A stretch of DNA of 64,000 bases from assembly GCA_010093485.1 (NCBI GenBank), contig MU001503.1, forward strand, positions 765,132 to 829,131, read 5' to 3'. This DNA comes from Karstenula rhodostoma CBS 690.94 (Eukaryota > Ascomycota > Dothideomycetes > Pleosporales > Didymosphaeriaceae). Made by a program: the position numbers and the translations under genes. The notes under the pieces were generated by a model. That model was given only the letters and a program-made list of their open reading frames with translations. It was not told where the DNA came from and searched no databases. Shown here in pieces: positions 1 through 8,092 of the stretch. Position 1 is the stretch's first letter. Every line of letters begins with the position of its first letter.

Positions 1-1228
1 CAACATCCGAGAGGTTCAGCGGGCACCTGCATCGGCGAAGAGGTACTTTGAAGATCCGCACATTCCCAATTTGCTCGCCCTCCCGCCAAAAGCCGATCTT
101 ACCAAATCTGAGGCATACGCGAAAGGGGCCATCATATTCCAAGACAAGGCCTCCTGCTTTCCAGCTTATCTTCTGGATGTAGGACCGGACGATGGGGATG
201 CTATAGATGGATGTGCTGCACCGGGGAACAAGACAACACACTTGGCCGCGATGTTAGCTCAGAGGAACATGCATGCTAAGCGACAAAAAGTGTTTGCCTA
301 TGAGAGAGACAAGGCCAGGACTATAACGCTAGAAAAGATGGTTAAGCGCGCTTCCGCGGACTCGGTCGTTCTCATCAAGCGTAGCGCAGATTTCCTTGCA
401 GCGGACCCAGATTCTGAAGAATTTGCGCATGTCGGTGCGATTTTGCTTGACCCAAGCTGTTCAGGGAGCGGTATAGTCGGTAGAGACGATGCAGTCAAGA
501 TGCATCTGCCGATTCAAGTTTTTGGTGGTGCTCCTGTCGCTACAAGCCAGAAGAACAAAAAGCGGAAAAGAGATAACGACGCATCTCAAGCCAATGGCAG
601 CACAACGTTCAGTCTTCGCCTGGACGACACAGTGCCCGAAGAAACGCCTGTTGAAGGGCAGCTTTCCGAGAGACTGACCGCTCTTTCGACTTTCCAACTT
701 CGCATGCTCATGCATGCGATGCGTTTCCCCAAGGCAAGTAAGATGACTTACTCTACTTGCTCCATCCATTTCGAAGAAAACGAGGGCGTCGTATTCCGAG
801 CGCTGGCATCGAAGATCGCGAGAGCGAGAGGCTGGAGGATCTTGCCTAGAGATCGCCAAGTGCAGGGCATGAAAGACTGGAATAGGAGAGGCGTCTTGGA
901 AACCGAAAAGATGGATGTTGACATGGATTTGGACCATCTACAGAAAGAAGAGATATGCAACGCTTGCATACGCTGCGAGAAGGGCACCGACGAAGGTACA
1001 ATGGGATTCTTTGTCGCCGCGTTTGTTCGGGATGCCGAGTTTGTGTCTGAAGGTGTCCTTTCAAACGCTGGTGCCGTTGAGAACGTGGAAGAGGAAGAAG
1101 AGTGGAATGGATTCAGTGATGGTGGTGAGACGAGCGTGGCGACCCCAATGCGGCAGCAAGCGTCCACCGCCTCCAAAAGCCTAAAGAAAAAGAGGAAACA
1201 GCGACGCACGATGATAGAAAATGAGTGA
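1..1228 (+). CDS. rcm1: 25S rRNA (cytosine-C5) methyltransferase, Rcm1/NSUN5 type, 5'-truncated by window edge
   Basis: SAM-dependent RNA m5C methyltransferase of the NOL1/NOP2/Sun family; Rcm1 methylates a cytosine in large-subunit rRNA in the nucleolus. The reading frame is open from base 2, so the true start lies upstream of the window. Seen in order: the segment around HIPNLL before base 80, the SAM-binding motif DGCAAPGNKT (about bases 206-235), motif IV DPSCSGSG (about 448-471) and motif VI TYSTCS with the catalytic Cys (about 745-765), followed by the family's FEENE segment. The C-terminus is acidic, then ends in a KKKRKQRR basic tail that could serve nuclear or nucleolar targeting. 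A low-complexity basic insert (KNKKRKR) sits between motifs IV and VI. Family assignment is firm; Rcm1 rather than Nop2 is inferred from the sequence around motif IV. Confidence 0.88.
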   Translation, partial: NIREVQRAPASAKRYFEDPHIPNLLALPPKADLTKSEAYAKGAIIFQDKASCFPAYLLDVGPDDGDAIDGCAAPGNKTTHLAAMLAQRNMHAKRQKVFAYERDKARTITLEKMVKRASADSVVLIKRSADFLAADPDSEEFAHVGAILLDPSCSGSGIVGRDDAVKMHLPIQVFGGAPVATSQKNKKRKRDNDASQANGSTTFSLRLDDTVPEETPVEGQLSERLTALSTFQLRMLMHAMRFPKASKMTYSTCSIHFEENEGVVFRALASKIARARGWRILPRDRQVQGMKDWNRRGVLETEKMDVDMDLDHLQKEEICNACIRCEKGTDEGTMGFFVAAFVRDAEFVSEGVLSNAGAVENVEEEEEWNGFSDGGETSVATPMRQQASTASKSLKKKRKQRRTMIENE

Positions 1229-1641
1229 GAGTGCGGAGGTTGGATGTTCAGGCGATATAGACGGTTGAGGATAGATTTATCACCATGGAGAGAGCCAACA
1301 CAAGTAAGCTCTGTAGCCTCTAATTTCTCCAAGCATCAAGTGAAGTGAAAGACAACAAGGAGTACATCATCAAGAGTACAAAATCGCTGATTGGCTGTGC
1401 CGCGCGGAAGGAACATTGAATGCCAACCTTCACACGCTAGTCCCTTCCCTTCTGATCGCTGTTTCCCATCGCAGCAATTTAGGGGAGCCACAACTGCAAC
1501 AGGGACCACCAAGGGGCTTGCCCTTGTCTGTTTTCATTCGAGTGGGACATTGTTCAACAACCACAACATCATCACTTAGGTTTCCTGAAACACCTGATGG
1601 TGCGACGCTTCTAGTTAGCACACAGATCCTACTTCGATTCG
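1229..1641. other. intergenic, 413 bases
   Basis: Lies between the stop of the methyltransferase and the ATG of the SRA gene. It must hold the 3' UTR of the first and the promoter and 5' UTR of the second. Short open frames here have no family character. No convincing TATA box or RNA gene seen. Confidence 0.5.
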
Positions 1642-4066
1642 ATGGCGACCGCCACCATTTCGACACTCGACCTCTCTCGTCCAAGATTGCGCCAGGTCTC
1701 GCACTGGATCCGTGATGAGCTTGATCCGCTCGTTGCTCGGGAGGGCCCTGAGTTGCTTCGAGCTGATGACGTATTGACTTTACACGACATCTTCCAGGCC
1801 CTGGAGACATCTCCCAGTGTAACCGCTCTCGATTTGCGCGCTACCGGAATTCATAGAGCTGTCATGGAAATTTCGGGTATAGCCACCAGGTGGCCGGGCC
1901 GGTTAGCAGACGACTGCGACAAACTCATCGACCTGTGGACAACTAAATTCGGGCGTCTCGAGGATCTGCATCCTTTTCTTTACGGTAGAGGTGGGCGTCT
2001 TGAGGGCATTGCCTCGATTGAGGAGACCTCGAACCTTGTCAGTCACATTACCTGTACGACTAAACGAGGTACAACCACTCACTGTTCCTAGGCATTACTC
2101 AAACGATGGCAAGATAGCTGTCCCGACAGGATCTCACCGAAAAGGGCGCGTCGTCGTGGCGGTTTGGGCTTCCAACCGGGCTCGTATGCGTGTGGAATCC
2201 TCTGCTCTTCACCCAAGCTTATCCCTCTTTCTAGATGGTGGATCAACACTCTATTCGCTTGTTACGCTAGCATAATCGATGTCGACACGATTGACGGTGG
2301 AGTCTGCTATGACAAACACGGGGCATATGCAATTGTAATCCAGGAGGGAGGGGAGCTTGATGCATCAACCGAGTCGACTTTGACATACCGCTGTGGAACG
2401 GACGACCGAGGCCGATTTCGTTTAACAACCGCTACACCGAGAAGTAGAGAACCGCTTCGCGTTTTGCGAAGTCACAGTGTCAATAGCATATGGGGACCAA
2501 AGGCCGGCGTGAGATACGAGGGACTGTCAGTGCACTGCATCCCTTCGCAACGTTGTCTGACCAAATCACAGGTATCGCGTGACCGGGTGGGCGGTCCATC
2601 AACCTAGGACACCGTCCTCCAATGCTGGGCAAAAGGCTCGTCTTGGTGATATGTACTTTGATGTTCATCTTGAGAGATGTAAACGACCCTGAAAACACAT
2701 GCAACACGTACGATCATCACTAAATCCTGCTCCAGGCGATCCTGTTCCTTTACACGAAGTAGTTAAGTCCCCCACCGCGTCCGAGCTTGACGACTACTCC
2801 GAATATAAACGGCTGCGTAAGGTCCACCGAGACTTTCGCAATATGGTAACTACTGCCTCGGTCGATACGACCAGAATGCTTCCTGTGCCCGTGAAGGCCG
2901 CACCGGTCATCCTTCCGCCGGCTCTTACACCGTCGGATAGGGTATCATCTTTCAAAGTCTCTCCAGCCGCATCCCGATCAACTACATACACATGGGCCCT
3001 CGGTAAGGAATCTCCGGGTACGTCGCAGTATATACCCAGAGGTTGGCCAATCCTAGCAACTGAAGGGGAGACATACGTGGGCTCTAAGAGCCCGACCGCT
3101 ATACCATCTCCAGTACGGGCTGAGACATCGCGCCGCGATCTTCCTCGGACTCGCCCGGGTTCAATCGCAAGTACGTCAAAAAGCCGCCAGTCAATCACAG
3201 AATTCGCGCCCTGGATCGACTATGAACTCCCTCACCTTACCCTGCCTACGACTGGCGACTTGGCCCTTACGAAGCGTTCAACGATTCGCAGCAATTCCTC
3301 CCCTGATCAACCCGACAGCCATACCCCAGCCAGAAGAAAACTAACCCATAAGAACGGTGGTGATGAATATACCGTACTCCTACGTCCTGAATCATCGATA
3401 AAGGATCTAGATCCAGGAATAGACTTGCGCGCGAAGACGAGTAACAACTCGATTTTCGTACGAAGTCGCAACCCGGTGGCCAAACTCTTTGATGGTACGG
3501 AAGACGAGGCTAGCGCGGCTAACGACTACTTTTCTCTACGGCGACCGAGAGCTGCATCTGCTAGTTCAAAGTGCACCGCGGTTGTGTCCAGACGCCGTGA
3601 GCGTGCCAGCTCTACCGGGGACACGCTGCAGCCCGTGGCACCAATACCAGTCAAGCACGTGAGCCCTAGTCTATTATTTTTCGAAAGGCGAGATGCGGTA
3701 GCCTTTCCGTACGGCGACGCTATGTCTCCACTTTCTCCTTTGGACTGGAGCTCGGGGATTTTGTCCTGTGATCCATCAACGGAAGACGAATCAACACAGG
3801 GCGTGCCTACTACAGCTACCGGAGCGTTACTCACACCCCTCAAAGACTTCATTGCAAGCCGTCCCGTGGCTACCACCAGTAGCACGCTTACCTCTTTATG
3901 TAGGGCTGTACGGACAGACATCCATCGTCGTGGTGGTTACTGCGATGTCTCGCCCATGCAAACACATACTACACCTCGACCGCACGATATTGTGAGTGAG
4001 ATTGAAGAATCGGAGATCGAGGTTGCGTTTCTCGATCCTTTTCAATCGTCGCGCAAAAAAACATGA
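1642..4066 (+). CDS. SRA-YDG domain protein (five exons)
   Basis: Predicted reader of modified or hemimethylated cytosine; SRA-YDG domains of the UHRF1/SUVH class flip 5-methylcytosine. I join exons 1642-2037, 2092-2183, 2235-2525, 2572-2678 and 2736-4066 (introns of 54, 51, 46 and 57 bases, each GT...AG; the first has an ACTAAAC-like branch site). The total is 739 codons including stop. An N-terminal helical region (residues 1 to about 130, with TGIHRAVMEI and TRWPGRLADDCD) precedes the SRA domain at about 140-295, recognised by GSWW, HGAYAIVI, EPLRVLRSHS and GVRYEGLYRVTGW, the last appearing only after intron 3 is removed. The remaining 440 residues are polar, Ser/Thr/Pro-rich and probably disordered. 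No RING, SET or methyltransferase domain is fused. Splice sites are inferred; the domain call is strong. Confidence 0.8.
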
Positions 4067-5177
4067 CAGACTGAGGACTCAGAGCTGCAATGTATCCCCG
4101 CAGACCATCTTGTGATGCGATTGGTGCTCTCTGCGGCGAGGAGGGGTGATGGTGAAGATGGACTCTGTTTCGATTAGCAGGAAGAGGGCAAGGGCTACGC
4201 TCTATATCAAGAGGTATTCCACTCAGGCACAGAGATCCCGTGGATTTTATGTATAAACCCGTATATCTAGTGAAGCAGTGTTTTCATCTGCGACTGGAAT
4301 GTTTTTGTTCTTACGCTAAGATACCCTACGGGTCCGAAGTCGGTCACCACTTCTTCGGCGTACGCCATTCGGCAAATATTTCTTCAGAACAAGTCAAGTA
4401 ATTTTATCAAACCCAAAGGAATAGCCAGGTCTTATTTAGTGTCATGGTTTGAATGGCCCGGCATTTTCACAGTGTAAAACCACGGGCTGCGTGTGGGAGC
4501 GTTGCAAACACGGGGGAACCTGGCCACGTAGCTTGCAACGCGCAACTGTACCCCGAAATTTGAATCCTGCTGCGCCCCTACCGTTTCCCATGGTCCCTAG
4601 TTGTTAGGGCAATGTGTCCATCTCGTGACGAAAGTTTCGCTAAGACTCTTCTTGACATCTGCTCACGTCACATGATGTAACATTCCATGGCTAATCCTCG
4701 CTGATACTGTGCCAATGAGAGAGGTATGGTCCGTGTACCGCTTCTTTTTGCCACAACCACCACCCAGCCTGTATGACTGCAATGTAGATACAGGTACGAA
4801 TGAACAAGATCATGGGACGTAAAGGGGAAGTCTCATGCACAGACGAACAAGGTAACCGAGTTGGAGGTATATGATCACATTTTATTGAGTAAATTGAAAG
4901 GAATTGGGGCAGCAATGTAACATCGAGTTGCACGGTGACGTAGGCCACGTTGCGCGGTGCAGATAGGAACGTACCCACGTACTCGGTATCTCGCGGTCTG
5001 GTTCGTTGGCAGCGATGGATCTATCGTAGGCTATGCCTGTTGTCTGCTAGAGCTACCCACCAATAGTCTTAACCCAGACAAGCTAGCTAAGCTTTCAACT
5101 TCTCGTACGGATGGGCCATGAACCCACATCTCGTTATCCGGACATAAGCCTGCTCTCGCATGCCCCTAGTGATCCTT
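4067..5177. other. gene-poor stretch, 1.1 kb
   Basis: Lies between the stops of the convergent SRA and UstYa-like genes. I see no supported gene. One minus-strand frame (4691-4978) holds a WWLW segment but has no repeats, no signal peptide and no family resemblance. It should contain the two 3' UTRs. Confidence 0.45.
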
Positions 5178-6234
5178 CTATGGCCACTGAGTCCTATCGA
5201 GAGGGGTCGCATGCTTGACATACCCGATCCTGTTATCTAGTTTCGTCTGCCTGCCGTTCGGCAGGACAGGACCGAATTTTGGATGCACAAGCAGGCCAGG
5301 TGTAAAAGGATCCACTTTGTTCTTCTCCATGCCTTCTAGCAGCCGGTCCCAATTGACGCACTCGTGCGCGATTGTCCGGTTTCCACCGGGGAGGATGCTC
5401 TCATCGAACCAATGCATAGTGAGGGGTACGATATCGGCGTTGCACATAACTTGCTCGACGAGCATTTGCAGGCAGTGTACTATAGAGTTTCAGTCAAGAG
5501 AGCGCTAGGAGGGGCGGGCTGGCGAGAGTGGCTTACAGCTATGCTCATGCTGGAGCTCGGTCTCTTCCTCGGTCATGTCGGGCCAGTAGTAATCGGGGAA
5601 GTACGACTGATAGAGACGTTTCTGGGTGTCTCGTCAGTTTGATGCTAGGTTATATAACAGGACGTGGAAGCACACCAAACAGTGTAGTTGATGGATAAAA
5701 GCGTAGTTGGCTAGGTAGTTGCCGTTGGGCAAGCGAATACCCTCTTTGGTGCGTTCAAGCTTTTCCATGTATTCTTTTGGTATTTCCGCGTAGAAATACT
5801 GCATGATGTTGCTCCAGTTCCTGTCGAGCTCCTCGCTCGGCTGTCCGACTAAACCGTAGTCTTTTGAAGTCTCTGTCATTTTGAAGTAGGTCGGCTCATA
5901 CTCGACGTATTTCCGGATCGGAGCTACCGTCTCATGGTAAGCATGCTGCAAGAGGTGAACGTGTGGGAAGCTTACTATCGATCACATTGGCGCCGTGAAT
6001 ACGTTGTTTTTTCCACCAAATTGAAGTGGCTGTAGTGATAACGATCGAGTACGCAAGTAGAGCTACAACACCAGCGATGACGATCAGGACTTGTCTCTTG
6101 CGCGAGGTCCTATGAGGGCGTGCTGTGGGGTAGCCATCATGGAGGAGCTCATCTGACTCCATGGCAGAGTCAGAAGACTGGTCATCTTTGATGGGCGAGT
6201 ACGCCGGTCTGGTATCCTTCTCCGAAAATGGCAT
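5178..6234 (-). CDS. UstYa-family (DUF3328) oxidase, likely RiPP-maturing enzyme
   Basis: Membrane-anchored oxidase of the UstYa family, which carries out oxidative macrocyclisation or hydroxylation of ribosomal peptides in ustiloxin, phomopsin, asperipin and victorin pathways. Exons on the minus strand: 6234-5986, 5945-5676, 5621-5537, 5479-5178, summing to exactly 302 codons (301 residues, usual for the family). Residues 49-68 form one hydrophobic helix after a basic stretch, giving a type II anchor. Both signature metal-binding motifs are present only after splicing: H168-QL-H171-C172 and H200-SL-H203-C204, the second followed by a conserved-type segment with VMCNADI. A CVNWDRL segment lies near residue 245. 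Intron 1 uses an unusual GTGATC donor and is only 40 bases; introns 2 and 3 (54 and 57 bases) are ordinary. It is divergent from the repeat precursor 850 bases away, which suggests co-regulation and an enzyme-substrate relation (inference). Confidence 0.85.
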
Positions 6235-7083
6235 TGCAAAAGTCTTGCACGGGGTAGAAAAACAGCAAGAGATGGGGAGACTTGGGGTTCTACGGATCTA
6301 ACATAAGAAGTGCGGGTGCAACGAGTGGCCTAATTGCGGGGGTTAACGGGTGGATCCGTGACGAAGAAACAAGAAAGACAAGAGTAGCTAAGCATACGCT
6401 TGATTATCACGCTAGCCTCTCGACTATGCATGGCATATCACGCTGACGACAGCAACCGAGCAACCTTCCTGAACAATACTTCAGGCAACCCGAGATCTGC
6501 AACCTCAACATCATTGTGCTGACAAGGCGCTACAGGGGGAGAGGGCAACGGCTGTGTCGGAGTGATGTTTATTGAAGCCGGGTGACAATGTGTATGCGGG
6601 ACCTGCCTATCACAGCTAGAGAATGATGTCGAAGGGTGATGTTGATGCAGCATTGCACGATCTGGCAATTGGGCTAAGCTAAAATGGCATTAGTTGGAGC
6701 TTATCAAGTTCTTCGCGTTAATCATGTACACCTCACTACCGTACGAGACCTCACGTTGAAGCCGATATCAACAAATCACTGTCTGTCCGAGTGTCAACAC
6801 CCTGTTGCAGAGGATGGTTTGTACGTCGAGCTACGCTAACTGCGGCAGGTGAGAAGTAACTATCGCATATCGTACTTCGTCTCGGCCATGGATACACAGT
6901 ACCTTTCATCCTTCCGATGCCGGGCTGTGAACTGTCAGTAACTTGGACTGGTTGTTCCGGTTATTGAGGGCCACCCGTTACTACTTCAATGTCCGCGCGG
7001 ACACCCCAAGCCTAACTCTTGCTCTTTTTTTACCACCCAACTCTTCTGCTCTGTTCCAAACATCACATCCTTTATCATTCACG
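6235..7083. promoter_or_regulatory. bidirectional intergenic region between UstYa-like gene and precursor gene
   Basis: 849 bases separate the two divergent start codons, so this must hold both promoters. A pyrimidine-rich run (about 7018-7080, ending CTTTATCATTC just before the ATG) is typical of fungal 5' leaders of secreted products. I could not identify a specific regulator site. A minus-strand frame at 6438-6668 has His/Pro-rich sequence without coding character. Confidence 0.5.
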
Positions 7084-7560
7084 ATGCACTTCAAACAACT
7101 TGCCATCATTGTGCCTCTGCTTGCGATTGCTGGTGCTTCTCCAGTCGCGGAGCCAAGTAAGTACACGGCCTGCATGGTCAGATACAGCACGTTGACAAGA
7201 CCAGAGCCTGAGGTTGCGGATGTTGCTGCTCGGGCTCAGCTCGAGAAAGACTCTGACGACGTCTGGCTGTGGAAGAAGCGTGGGGCTGCCCAGCTCGAGA
7301 AGGATTCTGATGACGTGTGGCTGTGGAAGCGAGCCGACGACTCGGACGATGTTTGGCTATGGAGGCGGGGACAAGAAGCGACCATCAAACGTGCCAAGCT
7401 CGCAAAAGATTCGGACGATGTCTGGCTGTGGAAGAAGCGCGAGGCCGCAAAGCTAGAGAAGGATTCTGACGACATCTGGCTGTGGAAGAAGCGCGAAGCC
7501 AGCGAGAAGAGCAAGAAGAGCAACCTCGTGAAGGACGCTGATGATGTCTGGCTGTGGTAG
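7084..7560 (+). CDS. Kex2-processed repeat precursor, candidate dikaritin-type RiPP precursor
   Basis: Secreted precursor with repeated cores. Exons 7084-7156 and 7205-7560 (48-base intron with GTAAGT donor) give 142 residues. Without splicing the frame also stays open because the intron is a multiple of three; splicing is favoured by the donor and by removal of a Cys/Tyr-containing stretch unlike the rest. Residues 1-18 are a signal peptide (MHFKQLAIIVPLLAIAGA). Six core units follow, of the form D-S-D-D-V/I-W-L-W at residues 40-47, 58-65, 70-77, 93-100, 111-118 and 135-142. Units 1-5 are followed by KKR, KR, RR, KKR and KKR; the sixth ends exactly at the stop codon, so Trp is probably the mature C-terminus. 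Spacers carry acidic or EA-containing segments (LEK, EAAK). The architecture matches UstA/PhomA-like precursors; the UstYa-like neighbour makes a cyclised product likely. No product is known to me for this core. Confidence 0.85.
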   Translation: MHFKQLAIIVPLLAIAGASPVAEPSKYTACMVRYSTLTRPEPEVADVAARAQLEKDSDDVWLWKKRGAAQLEKDSDDVWLWKRADDSDDVWLWRRGQEATIKRAKLAKDSDDVWLWKKREAAKLEKDSDDIWLWKKREASEKSKKSNLVKDADDVWLW

Positions 7561-8092
7561 AGGGTAAAGGGAGCCTGAGTAGATAGCGACGAGGTTGTCT
7601 TATGTAGCGATGATGATGCGCGAGGGCATGTTTTGTAAAGACACTCATTTGAAGCCAGCCGACGCTGGCATCACAAAGAAGTGCAATTCCGAGCAAAGAT
7701 TCGTCAAGGTGAACAAGCGTGTGGACTGCATGGTGCACCGCTCTTCTTGGTTCGCGCTTGGCCGCATGGTGTTGTATGAGTCAGGTGACAGCCTAGTGCT
7801 CCTTTTGGAGTTGGGGAAGGTTGTCAAGTCGACGGGCAGAGGAAGAGCATGATGCCTGGCCGTGGCAGAGGTCGTGGTTCCTGTGAGAGGGTGAGCATGC
7901 TGCCTGGCCGTGGCAGAGGTCGCGGTGAGTGAGTGGGCGAGTGAGTGAATGTAGTGGGGGGGGGCGGCGCGGGACGGGACGAGGGTGCTTCCCCAACGTC
8001 ATCCATCTCGTCCCACCTCATCTCGACTGGAATGGCAGCCACCATCAGGCTCTAGCTGCCCCGCGCCTTCCCTCCCTCTGCGCGCCGCAACC
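7561..8092. other. intergenic with a 48-base-spaced direct repeat
   Basis: Precursor 3' region and arabinonolactone oxidase promoter. A block with the core TGCCTGGCCGTGGCAGAGG occurs twice (about 7852 and 7900, 48 bases apart). The open frames across it give low-complexity sequence on both strands. No gene is supported. Confidence 0.5.
7845..7925. repeat. two-copy direct repeat, 48-base spacing
   Basis: Two near-identical blocks begin with GAGCAT at 7845 and 7893 and share about 30 bases with two mismatches (GATGCC/GCTGCC near the start, GTCGTGG/GTCGCGG at the end). They look like a recent tandem duplication in the leader of the downstream gene. Confidence 0.7.

Noticed and set aside
4691..4978. 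Minus-strand frame containing WWLWQKEA, similar to the precursor core
   Set aside because: Single occurrence, no signal peptide, no repeats, opposite strand 2 kb away; likely coincidence.
7084..7560. Reading the repeat precursor as an alpha-factor-type mating pheromone
   Set aside because: Layout fits (signal peptide, Kex2 sites, last copy at stop), but the core lacks the W-C...G-Q-P-C-type sequence of filamentous ascomycete alpha pheromones, and a UstYa-family gene is adjacent. Kept only as a secondary possibility.
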